Assembly (NCBI RefSeq): GCF_002005205.3
Contig: NZ_CP019701.2
Span: forward strand, 1,860,001-1,924,000
DNA: 64,000 bases
Direction: 5' to 3'
DNA from: Rhizobium rhizogenes
GTDB lineage: Bacteria; Pseudomonadota; Alphaproteobacteria; Rhizobiales; Rhizobiaceae
Below the pieces are notes generated by a model. The model saw nothing but the letters and a program-made list of their open reading frames with translations, was not told where the DNA came from and made no database searches. This document shows, in pieces, positions 9,827-18,290 of this stretch (the stretch's first letter is position 1; the number at the start of each line of letters is the position of its first letter). The position numbers and the translations under genes are program-made.

Positions 9827-11032
9827 ATGACCGAGACAGCGCCCTGGACTACCCGCAAACCGACCGCAATGCTTGTTCTTGCCGATGGCACGGTCATTGA
9901 AGGAACGGGCATTGGCGCAACCGGCAAGGTTCAGGCCGAAGTCTGCTTCAATACGGCGCTGACGGGTTACGAGGAAATCCTCACCGACCCATCCTATCTC
10001 GGCCAGATCGTCACCTTCACCTTCCCGCATATCGGCAATGTCGGCACCAATGAGGAAGACATCGAAGACCTGACACCCGCCGCCCGCCGCGGCGCCGTCG
10101 GCGTCATCTTCAAGGCCGATATCACCGACCCTTCGAACTTCCGCACTGTCAAGCATCTGGATGCCTGGCTGAAGGCCCGCGGCGTCATCGGTCTCTGCGG
10201 CATCGACACCCGCGCGCTGACGGCATGGATCCGCGAAAATGGCGCACCGAACGCGGTGATCGCCCATGATCCGAACGGCGTCTTCGACATCGAGGCGCTG
10301 AAGGCGGAAGCCAAGGCCTGGAGCGGCCTCGTCGGCCTCGACCTCGCCATCGAAGCCACCTCCGGCCAGTCCTCCACCTGGGCTGAAACGCCGTGGGTCT
10401 GGAACAAGGGTTACGGCACGCTCGGCGAAGCCGATGCCAAGTACCACGTCGTCTGCGTCGATTTCGGCGTCAAGCGCAACATCCTGCGCCTCTTCGCGGG
10501 TCTCGATTGCAAGGTGACGGTGGTTCCGGCCCAGACGTCGGCCGAAGATATCCTGGCGCTGAAGCCGGATGGCGTGTTCCTGTCCAACGGTCCGGGAGAC
10601 CCGGCCGCGACCGGCGAATATGCCGTGCCTGTTATCCAGAACCTCATCAAGAGCGAGCTGCCGATCTTCGGCATCTGCCTCGGCCACCAGATGCTCGGTC
10701 TCGCCGTTGGCGCAAAGACCGAAAAGATGCATCAGGGCCACCACGGCGCCAACCATCCGGTCAAGGACTTCACGACCGGCAAGGTGGAAATCGTCTCCAT
10801 GAACCATGGTTTTGCCGTCGATACCAAATCGCTGCCCGAGGGCGTCGAGGAGACCCATATCTCGCTGTTCGATGGCACCAATTGCGGCCTGCGCATCGTC
10901 GGCAAGCCGGTCTTCTCCGTCCAGCACCATCCGGAAGCATCGCCCGGCCCACAGGACAGCCACTATCTCTTCCGCCGCTTCGTTAACCTGCTGCGCGAAA
11001 GACAAGGTGAGACAGCGCTCGCCGAGCGCTGA
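9827..11032 (+). CDS. carA: Carbamoyl-phosphate synthase small subunit
   Basis: Glutamine amidotransferase subunit, 401 aa, which hydrolyses glutamine and channels ammonia to CarB to make carbamoyl phosphate for arginine and pyrimidine synthesis. The N-terminal CPSase small-chain domain (about 1-150) is followed by a class I GATase domain. The catalytic triad is Cys284 (GICLGHQ), His368 and Glu370 (QHHPEASPGP). I chose the ATG at 9827 rather than the longer frame because family members start at MTETAPWTTRKPTAM-like sequence and the upstream extension looks non-coding. carB is 7.2 kb downstream on the same strand, not adjacent. Confidence 0.97.
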   Translation: MTETAPWTTRKPTAMLVLADGTVIEGTGIGATGKVQAEVCFNTALTGYEEILTDPSYLGQIVTFTFPHIGNVGTNEEDIEDLTPAARRGAVGVIFKADITDPSNFRTVKHLDAWLKARGVIGLCGIDTRALTAWIRENGAPNAVIAHDPNGVFDIEALKAEAKAWSGLVGLDLAIEATSGQSSTWAETPWVWNKGYGTLGEADAKYHVVCVDFGVKRNILRLFAGLDCKVTVVPAQTSAEDILALKPDGVFLSNGPGDPAATGEYAVPVIQNLIKSELPIFGICLGHQMLGLAVGAKTEKMHQGHHGANHPVKDFTTGKVEIVSMNHGFAVDTKSLPEGVEETHISLFDGTNCGLRIVGKPVFSVQHHPEASPGPQDSHYLFRRFVNLLRERQGETALAER

Positions 11033-11054
11033 TATCTCGTAAAATCAGGAAAGA

Positions 11055-11092
11055 TTATGCGGCCCGCCTTTCAGCGGGCCGTTTGCATTTCG
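11055..11092. terminator. Terminator at the carA / MATE convergent junction
   Basis: ATGCGGCCCGC and GCGGGCCGTTTGCAT flank a six-base loop. The stem overlaps the stop codon of the converging MATE gene. The short T tract favours termination of carA transcripts, but the palindrome may work both ways. Confidence 0.7.
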
Positions 11093-12468
11093 CGCTTCAC
11101 CAGAAGGACGAAGCGCGCGGTCAGCAGAACCGCGGCCGTCGAAAGGCCGATCACGAAACCGAACCAGACGCCGCGCCCGCCAAAGCCGAGCGGAAAGGCC
11201 ATGGTCCAGGCAAGCGCCAGGCCGATCGGCCAATAGGAAATCAGCGCCAGCATCGCCGGGATGCGCGCATCCTTCAGTCCGCGCAGCAACCCCGCCGTCA
11301 CGGCCTGAATGCCATCCACCAGCTGGAAGACGCCGGCGATCACCACGAGGCTGCTGGCATAGGCGAGCACTTCCGCCGCTTCCGGCAATTTTGGATCGAG
11401 GAACCATTTCGCCAGAAAGTCCGGAACGACCGCAAACAAAATGCCGCCGCAAAGGGCGATGCCGCAGGCGATGGCGTAGATCATGATCGAGGCGCGAATG
11501 AGGTTTTTGAAATCACCCTGACCGCGTGCGATGCCCACGCGCACCGTCGCTGCCTGCGACAGGCCGAGCGGGATCATGAAGGCGATGGAGGCAAGCTGCA
11601 GGGCAATGCCATGCGCTGCAAGCTGCACGGTGCCGATCTGCCCCATCAGGATCGAGGCGGCGGCAAACAGCGTCACTTCGGCAAGAATGGTGATGCTGAT
11701 CGGCAGGCCAAGGCGCAGCACTTCAAAGAGCGCATGCCAGTCGGGCCGCCAGAAACGCACGAACAGCTCATATTTCTTCGTTTCCTCCCGCGTCTGCACA
11801 TAAGCGACGATGAAGATGAAGCTGAAGGCATTGACGATGACGGCAACGACGGCCGCGCCATTCATGCCCATCGCCGGCAATCCGAAATGGCCGAACACCA
11901 GCGCATAGGCAAGCACACCGTTCATGACAAGCATGATGATGGTGACATAAAGAATGATGCCGGCGCGCCCGATGGCGCTGACAAGCCCGCGCAGGACATA
12001 AAACAGCAACGCCGGCAAAAGGCCGAACTTGGCAATGGCGAGATAATGGCCTGTCAGCGCCGCCACGTTGGGGTTCTGCCCGAGAGAAATGAGAATGCGC
12101 TCGGCGTTGAAGAAGATCGGCAGGGCGAGCACCCAATAGGCGATAGCCACCCACATGCCCATGCGCAGCGAGCGGCGGGCCGACGTCGCATCCCCCTGCC
12201 CGTAGGCCTGAGCCACCATCGGCACCACAGCCACGGAAAATCCGGAACCGAAAATGAAAACGACAAAGAAGAACTGTCCGGCCAGCACCATGGCCGCCAG
12301 CTTTTCCGCGCCCAGCTGACCGACGATGACCATATCCGTGGTATGGATGCCAAGCTGCGCGAGCTGCGCGCCGATAAGCGGAATTCCCAGCGCAAGCGTA
12401 GCCTTGAAATGCGAAAACCACGACCCCGATCCGGACGGAACGGTTCCTGCAACAACCGACGAAGACAT
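11071..12468 (-). CDS. MATE family multidrug efflux transporter (NorM type)
   Basis: Inner-membrane exporter of 465 aa, expected to use a Na+ or H+ gradient to expel cationic drugs or metabolites. About 12 hydrophobic segments in two MatE halves (about 25-185 and 250-410). Typical motifs include GAQLAQLGIHTTDMVIVGQLG near the N terminus and the VVPMVAQAYGQGD segment. It lies within the carA-carB interval on the opposite strand to both. The substrate cannot be read from sequence. Confidence 0.92.
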   Translation of the reverse strand: MSSSVVAGTVPSGSGSWFSHFKATLALGIPLIGAQLAQLGIHTTDMVIVGQLGAEKLAAMVLAGQFFFVVFIFGSGFSVAVVPMVAQAYGQGDATSARRSLRMGMWVAIAYWVLALPIFFNAERILISLGQNPNVAALTGHYLAIAKFGLLPALLFYVLRGLVSAIGRAGIILYVTIIMLVMNGVLAYALVFGHFGLPAMGMNGAAVVAVIVNAFSFIFIVAYVQTREETKKYELFVRFWRPDWHALFEVLRLGLPISITILAEVTLFAAASILMGQIGTVQLAAHGIALQLASIAFMIPLGLSQAATVRVGIARGQGDFKNLIRASIMIYAIACGIALCGGILFAVVPDFLAKWFLDPKLPEAAEVLAYASSLVVIAGVFQLVDGIQAVTAGLLRGLKDARIPAMLALISYWPIGLALAWTMAFPLGFGGRGVWFGFVIGLSTAAVLLTARFVLLVKREMQTAR

Positions 12469-12796
12469 TGTAATTCACCTGAACCTTGGCCGTTGCCCGC
12501 GAATTGCGCAACGGCAGCCCGGTGATGAATAAAATATTCCCTTCCTGCACGCAACCTTTGCGCATGAATGATCAAAATTTGCGCAGGCAGGCAAAACATT
12601 TCCGGATCGGGCGAAACGGCGTGGAATTGAACAAATTTAGCCGAATTTTACCATTTCACCTTATTAATTAGAACATCGCTTAGTTCTTTTAAATCATAAG
12701 CTGCATGACGCAGAATATTCCCGCCTTTGAGGCATGTCTTTCCCACCATTTCCAAGATAACCCAACCGGGCATATCTGGTTTCAAGGACGTGTAGC
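12469..12796. other. Divergent MATE/chemoreceptor intergenic region
   Basis: A 328-bp gap with an AT-rich centre (about 12620-12700) between divergent genes, so it should hold both promoters. No gene, terminator or clear operator is seen. Confidence 0.4.
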
Positions 12797-14887
12797 TTGC
12801 AAAAAAAATCAAACCTCATGACGCGCATTCTGTTTGCCGCGTCATCACTGGTCGTTGCCGCCTTTGCCGGCTTTTCCTTCTATATCGACAGCCTTCAGCA
12901 CCGGGTCACGACGGAAGCGGTGGCGGAAAACATCGATTCGTCCGGCAAGCAGGCGGCACAGAGCATCGCCAACTGGCTGAACGGTCGCATCATGCTGACC
13001 GACACGGTGGCAAAAACGCTCGCCAAGCTTTCCGATGACGATGCGAAGGTGCAGTTCCTGCAGAACGATGTGCTGACCGCACAGTTCATGTCCACCTATT
13101 TCGGCAATGCCGAAAACGGCGTCTTCACCACATTCCCGAAAACATCGCTGCCGGAAGATTATGACCCACGCAAGCGTCCCTGGTATCTGGATGCGGTCAA
13201 GGCCGGCAAGACGGTTCTGACCGAACCTTACAACGATGCATCGACCGGCGGCCTCATCATCACCGCCGCCATTCCGGTTTCTGTCGACGGCAAGCTGGCC
13301 GGCGTAACGGGAAGCGACTTCTCGCTGGATTCGCTGGTGACGATGATCAAGTCGGTGGATGCCGGCCAGGACGGATATGCCTTCCTCGTCAGCAAGGACG
13401 GCAAGATTCTCATCCATCCCGATCCGAAATTCGTCGACAAGCCGCTGACCGATCTCTTCAAGGTCGATACACCGGCGATTTCCTCGGCGATCTCGCAGAC
13501 CCAAATCGACGGCAAAGGCAAGATCACCAGCTTCATCCCGGTTGCCGGCCTGCCTTCGGTCGACTGGTATCTCGGCTTCGTTGTCGATTCCGATGTCGCC
13601 TACAGCGCGATCGGCCAGTTCCGGCTGGCGGCAACCATTGCCACCGTCCTTGCAGCCGCAATCATGATCGCCCTGCTGGCAACCGTGCTCTCGCGCTTCA
13701 TCGTCCGCCCCGTCACGCAGATGACGTCGGCCATGGAAGGCCTTGCAGCCGGCAATCTCGATGTCGCCATTCCCGGTCAGGAACGCACCGACCAGATCGG
13801 CTCGATGGCCGCGGCGGTTGCCGTGTTCCGGTCGAATGCCATGGAACGCCTGCGCCTTGAGGGCGATGCCGAAGAAAACCGCACGCTCTCCGAACAGGAG
13901 CGCAACGAACGCGAAAAACTGGCGGCAAAAGACGCGGCGGACATCCAGTTCGCGGTCGATTCGCTTGCCCGGGGACTGGCGCATCTTTCGGAAGGCGATC
14001 TCAATTACCGCATCGATACGCCCTTCGTAACCCGCATCGACCGCCTGCGCGACGACTTCAACAATTCCGTCGCCAAGCTGAACGCAGCGCTCAGCACCGT
14101 CGGCCAGAACGCCCGCGCCATCGACGCCGGCGCCGGCGAAATCCGCCAGTCGGCGGACGATCTGGCGCGACGCACCGAGCAGCAGGCGGCCTCCGTGGAA
14201 GAGACCGCAGCGGCGCTTGAGGAGATCACCACGACGGTCAAGGATTCCGCCCGCCGCGCGGAAGAAGTCGGTCGTCTGGTCGACCGCGCCCGCAGCAATG
14301 CCGAACAGTCCGGCATCATCGTCGAAGATGCGGTTCGCGCCATGGAGGGCATCGAAAAATCATCGTCCGAGATCGGCAACATCATCGGCGTGATCGACGA
14401 GATCGCCTTCCAGACCAACCTTCTGGCACTGAATGCCGGCGTGGAAGCTGCGCGTGCCGGTGAAGCCGGCAAGGGTTTTGCCGTCGTCGCACAGGAAGTG
14501 CGCGAGCTTGCCCAGCGTTCCGCCAATGCGGCCAAGGAGATCAAGACGCTGATCAACGCCTCGACATCGCAGGTGCAATCCGGTGTCGATCTCGTCGGCA
14601 ATGCCGGCAAGGCGCTGGAAACCATCGTCCGCGAAGTGCAGGAAATCAATCGCCACATCGACGCCATCGTGACCTCGTCGCGCGAACAGTCGACCGGCCT
14701 TCAGGAAATCAACACCGCCATCAACACCATCGATCAGGGCACGCAGCAGAATGCCGCCATGGTCGAGGAACAGACGGCCGCAAGCCACGGGCTGGCCTCG
14801 GAAGCGGCGGCGCTCAACGAGTTGCTCGCGCAGTTCCAGCTCGCCACGGCCACCCGGCGGCAGGCGGAATATGGGCGGGCTGCTTAA
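12797..14887 (+). CDS. Methyl-accepting chemotaxis protein with periplasmic Cache domain
   Basis: Transmembrane chemoreceptor of 696 aa. TM1 is at about 10-27, a double-Cache-type sensor ([11 protein letters not shown]..., [14 protein letters not shown]) spans about 35-270, and TM2 is at about 275-300. HAMP segments follow (about 300-355 and 385-440), then the cytoplasmic signalling helix bundle with the conserved tip ([21 protein letters not shown]). Cache receptors usually sense small organic acids or amino acids; the ligand is unknown. The start is TTG at 12797, supported by AAGGA eight bases upstream; an ATG seven codons later is possible. It is monocistronic. Confidence 0.95.
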   Translation: MQKKSNLMTRILFAASSLVVAAFAGFSFYIDSLQHRVTTEAVAENIDSSGKQAAQSIANWLNGRIMLTDTVAKTLAKLSDDDAKVQFLQNDVLTAQFMSTYFGNAENGVFTTFPKTSLPEDYDPRKRPWYLDAVKAGKTVLTEPYNDASTGGLIITAAIPVSVDGKLAGVTGSDFSLDSLVTMIKSVDAGQDGYAFLVSKDGKILIHPDPKFVDKPLTDLFKVDTPAISSAISQTQIDGKGKITSFIPVAGLPSVDWYLGFVVDSDVAYSAIGQFRLAATIATVLAAAIMIALLATVLSRFIVRPVTQMTSAMEGLAAGNLDVAIPGQERTDQIGSMAAAVAVFRSNAMERLRLEGDAEENRTLSEQERNEREKLAAKDAADIQFAVDSLARGLAHLSEGDLNYRIDTPFVTRIDRLRDDFNNSVAKLNAALSTVGQNARAIDAGAGEIRQSADDLARRTEQQAASVEETAAALEEITTTVKDSARRAEEVGRLVDRARSNAEQSGIIVEDAVRAMEGIEKSSSEIGNIIGVIDEIAFQTNLLALNAGVEAARAGEAGKGFAVVAQEVRELAQRSANAAKEIKTLINASTSQVQSGVDLVGNAGKALETIVREVQEINRHIDAIVTSSREQSTGLQEINTAINTIDQGTQQNAAMVEEQTAASHGLASEAAALNELLAQFQLATATRRQAEYGRAA

Positions 14888-14950
14888 GGAGAGAACAATA
14901 TTGGCCGGATCGCTACTGCAACCAGATCACGGCTGGCCGTAACCCACTCT

Positions 14951-15040
14951 CGACGTCATCCTCGGGCTTGTCCCGAGGATCCAACCACGTCTCGTTTAAA
15001 AGATACGTCGCAGATGCTCGGGACAAGCCCGAGCATGACG
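14951..15040. repeat. Paired-hairpin intergenic repeat (minimal copy)
   Basis: Two facing arms, 14951-14982 and 15011-15040, are inverted repeats of each other. Each arm is itself a hairpin: ATCCTCGGGC...GTCCCGAGGAT on the left and ATGCTCGGG...CCCGAGCAT on the right. The right arm differs by paired C/G swaps that keep its stem intact. It corresponds to the inner part of the element at 2731-3070. Confidence 0.7.
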
Positions 15041-15178
15041 GAGGCGAGGTCTTGCGCCTTTCTCACCCTCATGGCTGGAGCGATCCGGCCATTTTTTTGT
15101 CCACCCTCATAATAGTCGGTTCCCGCCACCGGCGCGATCCGCTAGAGCTTGATCGATCATGATCATGCGGAGGGATTC

Positions 15179-15658
15179 ATGCTGGAACTGATTTGGCGCG
15201 GCATTGCCATGGGCATTGGCGGCACCGTGTTTATGGATATATGGGCAATCGTGCTGCACCGGTTCTTCGGCCAGTCCGCGCCAAACTGGGCGCCGGTCGG
15301 CCGCTGGTTCTGGCATGTGCCGAAAGGCCGGATATTCCACGACAGCATTGCTACGGCGGAGCCCTATGAGCATGAACTGGCGCTCGGCTGGATTTCGCAT
15401 TACGCCGTCGGCATTGTTTATGGCGTCATTCTTGCGCTGGTGGTGCCGGCCGCGTGGTTTGCCAATCCCTCCTTCATTGAGCCGTGGATCGTCGGCATCG
15501 TAACGGTCGGCGCGGGCTGGTTCCTGTTGCAGCCGGGGCTCGGCATTGGCTGGGCGGCGTCGAAGACGCCCAACCCGAACAAGGTCCGCTTTCTCAACCT
15601 TGTTGCCCACACGGTTTTCGCCCTCGGCATGTATGCCGTGGCGCTTTTGATGCGCTAA
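15179..15658 (+). CDS. DUF2938 family integral membrane protein
   Basis: Membrane protein of 159 aa and unknown function. About four hydrophobic segments; conserved family features include GTVFMDIWAIVLHRFFG near the N terminus and the GIGWAASKTPNPNKVRFLN segment. I chose the ATG at 15179, which has CGGAGGG six bases upstream, over an in-frame ATG ten codons earlier that lacks one. It is followed by a terminator shared with the converging metallopeptidase gene. Confidence 0.8.
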   Translation: MLELIWRGIAMGIGGTVFMDIWAIVLHRFFGQSAPNWAPVGRWFWHVPKGRIFHDSIATAEPYEHELALGWISHYAVGIVYGVILALVVPAAWFANPSFIEPWIVGIVTVGAGWFLLQPGLGIGWAASKTPNPNKVRFLNLVAHTVFALGMYAVALLMR

Positions 15659-15659
15659 T

Positions 15660-15686
15660 GAAAAAGGGGGCTGAAAAGCCCCCTCT
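15660..15686. terminator. Bidirectional terminator between DUF2938 and metallopeptidase genes
   Basis: AGGGGGCT and AGCCCCCT form a tight stem, preceded by an A run and followed by a T/C-rich stretch, so it can serve both converging genes. Confidence 0.8.
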
Positions 15687-15698
15687 CCTGTCCGGTTC

Positions 15699-16631
15699 TC
15701 AGATATTCGCCGAGAAGGTGTCGCAATCCTCGACACGGCCGCTCTGGAAACCGCGCTTGAACCATTCCATGCGCTGCGCCGAGGTGCCGTGGTTAAAGCT
15801 GTCAGGTACCACATAGCCCTGCGTCTGCTTCTGCAGCGTATCGTCGCCGATCTGGTGGGCGGCATTCAGCGCTTCCTCGAGGTCGCCGGTTTCGAGAATG
15901 CCCTTCTGTTCGGTGAACTTGCCCCAGATGCCGGCATAACAATCCGCCTGAAGCTCGACACGCACGGACATTTTGTTGGCATCCACCTGGCTCATCGACT
16001 GGCGGCGGCGGTTGAACTCCGGCAGGACGCCGGTCAGGTTCTGGATGTGGTGGCCGACCTCATGCGCAATCACGTAAGCCTGCGCGAAATCGCCGGCCGC
16101 GCCGAAACGCTGGTCCAACTCCTTGAAGAAGCTGGTATCGAGATAGACCTTGCGGTCACCCGGGCAATAAAACGGGCCGCTGGCGGCGGAAGCATAACCG
16201 CAGGCGGAAGACACCTGACCGGAGAACAGAACCAGCGTCGGCTTCTGATAAGTCTGACCGGCGGACTGGAAAATGCCGCTCCACGTATCTTCCGTCTCGG
16301 CCAGCACGGTGCGCACGAAAGCCGTCGTCTCGTCCGACGACTGGCCCTGCGGACGCGTACCCGCCTGCTGGCCGCCGGATTGCTGCGTCGTACCGCCGCC
16401 ATCCAGTGAAATATCGCCGCCCGAAAGCAGCGTCAGCGGATTGATACCGAGCACCCAGCTTATCAGCAGGATGACAAGAATGCCGCCAATGCCGATACCG
16501 CCGCCGCGCCGCCCGATCGGCACACGCATTCCACCACGGGAAAAAGGATCGTTGCCCGACGGCCCCGATCCCGCCGACATGCCGCGCCGGTCCTCGATAT
16601 TGTCCGACTGGCGGCGCCCTCTCCATTCCAT
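15699..16631 (-). CDS. ypfJ: YpfJ-family neutral zinc metallopeptidase
   Basis: Membrane-anchored putative metalloprotease, 310 aa. The N terminus is Arg/Gly-rich and cytoplasmic, one TM follows (about 45-65), then a Gly/Gln-rich linker and the conserved YpfJ domain (about 105-305). The zinc motif HEVGHH has ligands His190 and His194 and catalytic Glu191. Cysteines in SACGYAS, FYCPGD and the C-terminal VEDCDTF fit an oxidising extracytoplasmic location. The substrate is unknown for the family. It converges with the DUF2938 gene. Confidence 0.9.
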   Translation of the reverse strand: MEWRGRRQSDNIEDRRGMSAGSGPSGNDPFSRGGMRVPIGRRGGGIGIGGILVILLISWVLGINPLTLLSGGDISLDGGGTTQQSGGQQAGTRPQGQSSDETTAFVRTVLAETEDTWSGIFQSAGQTYQKPTLVLFSGQVSSACGYASAASGPFYCPGDRKVYLDTSFFKELDQRFGAAGDFAQAYVIAHEVGHHIQNLTGVLPEFNRRRQSMSQVDANKMSVRVELQADCYAGIWGKFTEQKGILETGDLEEALNAAHQIGDDTLQKQTQGYVVPDSFNHGTSAQRMEWFKRGFQSGRVEDCDTFSANI

Positions 16632-16729
16632 GCTATTCTCCCGGCGGATATCGCCTTAACAAGCTGCCTTATAACGGCACTATAATACATCTTGTTCCGG
16701 AAGGAAGCAGAGGTGGTAAACGGAGTCTG

Positions 16730-17218
16730 TCATGCGGCTCTGCGTCTTTGTTTCAGCACGGCCAGAAACAGGAAGGCAAACACGAAGGCGCCGGCGGAAA
16801 GGGCCGCAAAACCAGCCCTGCCGTCTCCGAAAGCAACTTCATGCATGATGCGTCCCGGAACAAAGGTGAAGCCACCTGCAATCACGATACCGCCGAGATA
16901 AACGCTCTGCATGATCCGCATATGACGTGCGATATCGCCGCGCCGCGCAAAATAGACCGATTGCAGACAGCCATAGAGGGTGAAGATGGAGAGCAGGTGG
17001 ATCGGGCTGAAACCGTAAAACACCTTCAATTCATGGATGAAGAAGGTCGAAACTGATGTCGTGACCATCAGCACCACCCAGATCTTGCCCAGCAGCCGGT
17101 GGATGGCGGTGCCCTTGGGGCGCAGGAAAATGAAGGCCCCGAGAATGGCTGCGGGCACAACGGTGGCGACATGGAATTGCACGGCAAGCGGTGCGTCTAA
17201 CAATGGCTGGAGTGACAT
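16730..17218 (-). CDS. DUF2306 family membrane protein
   Basis: Predicted four-TM inner-membrane protein, 162 aa, matching the DUF2306 family (AIHRLLGKIWVVLMVTTSVSTFFI, then HARRMRIMQ-like HMRIMQSVYL). Histidines in both motifs lie near membrane boundaries, which might suggest heme or metal binding; this is inference. I chose the ATG at 17218 (MSLQPLLDAPLAVQFH) because the longer frame has a non-conserved, non-hydrophobic N terminus that would run into the divergent gene. It is divergent from the LytTR regulator and is a plausible target of it. Confidence 0.75.
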   Translation of the reverse strand: MSLQPLLDAPLAVQFHVATVVPAAILGAFIFLRPKGTAIHRLLGKIWVVLMVTTSVSTFFIHELKVFYGFSPIHLLSIFTLYGCLQSVYFARRGDIARHMRIMQSVYLGGIVIAGGFTFVPGRIMHEVAFGDGRAGFAALSAGAFVFAFLFLAVLKQRRRAA

Positions 17219-17310
17219 GGCTGCTGTTTCTGCTCTGTTGAAATCACCGGCAATTTCGGCAAAACATGCGCTCAGGAAAAACCGATTGGCGCCATCAGCA
17301 GGAAAATTTC

Positions 17311-18132
17311 GTGGATCACCCGTATCTGCAATCCACGCTTCGTGAAATGCACGCCATCCTGCAATCGCGCAGGCTGTGGCTGACATTTCTCGCCGTGCTG
17401 GCGATCTTCATCGTGACCGGGCCTTTCGGAACGAGCGAAACCATGAGTTTCGCCGACCGGCTGCTTTACTGGACAATCATACAGGCTGGCGCCTGGACCT
17501 TTGCCATATCCTTTTCCGTCATCGCCAACCGCATCTTCGCCGATAGCATCAGGAATATGCTGGCGCGCATGATGATCGGCTCGCTGGCGGCAGCCCTGCC
17601 GATCGGATTGCTGCTGACTATCACCAACCGGGTCTTTTCAGGCGCGGAAATGGGTTTCGGACCCTTTGTGCAGAGCAGCCTGTCGTCCCTGCCTCTTTGC
17701 GCCATCTTTTGCCTGCTGAGCTATCTCACCGCCAGCCAGTCGCCTGAAACAGTGCCAATCGCCGCAACGGACATAGGCAAAAACACCGCATGCGAAGTGA
17801 AAAGCACCGTGCCGCTGCTGGAGCGGCTACCACCGCAAAAGCGCGGAGAATTGCTGCGGCTGTCAGTGCAGGACCACTATACTGAAATCGTCACCACGCG
17901 CGGGCATCAGCTCGTTCTGCTGCGTTTTTCCGATGCGCTGAAGGAAGTCGGCCAGACGGAGGGCTTGCAGGTGCACCGGTCGCACTGGATTGCCGATGCC
18001 GACGCCGTCTCGCTGCGCAAACAGGCCGGTCGTCTGCATGTCATTACAAGAGACGGCACGGAAATCCCCGTCAGCCGCTCCTATAATGCAGCGGTACAGG
18101 CCCGTTTTGCGGCCCTTGCCCCTGCCCGTTAA
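17311..18132 (+). CDS. Membrane-bound LytTR-family transcriptional regulator
   Basis: Regulator of about 273 aa without a receiver domain. Four hydrophobic segments (LWLTFLAVLAIFIV, IIQAGAWTFAISFSVIAN and two more) occupy the N-terminal half, and a LytTR DNA-binding domain (SVQDHYTEIVTTRGHQLVLL to the end) the C-terminal third. The start is uncertain: GTG at 17311 has AGGA seven bases upstream, ATG at 17266 would leave only 47 bp to the divergent gene, and ATG at 17347 lacks a ribosome site. Membrane-tethered LytTR proteins often act with small membrane partners that inhibit them; the divergent DUF2306 protein is a candidate, by position only. Confidence 0.85.
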   Translation: MDHPYLQSTLREMHAILQSRRLWLTFLAVLAIFIVTGPFGTSETMSFADRLLYWTIIQAGAWTFAISFSVIANRIFADSIRNMLARMMIGSLAAALPIGLLLTITNRVFSGAEMGFGPFVQSSLSSLPLCAIFCLLSYLTASQSPETVPIAATDIGKNTACEVKSTVPLLERLPPQKRGELLRLSVQDHYTEIVTTRGHQLVLLRFSDALKEVGQTEGLQVHRSHWIADADAVSLRKQAGRLHVITRDGTEIPVSRSYNAAVQARFAALAPAR

Positions 18133-18290
18133 GAGTTTCTGTCGATTCCGGAATTTATGGGGTTCCGTTCTCAAAAACATTTGCCTATAAGCCGCTTCTA
18201 GCCTGAAAACATTTGAATTGCGCTCCCCGGCCGGTGATCTTCCACCCTGGCCGGTGTTTTGCGCAACCAAAAAGCGGAACGAGAGAGCCC

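Noticed and set aside
11083..12525. 480-codon open frame opposite the MATE transporter
   Set aside because: Its product is extremely rich in His, Arg, Asp and Gln, typical of reverse translation of a hydrophobic protein.
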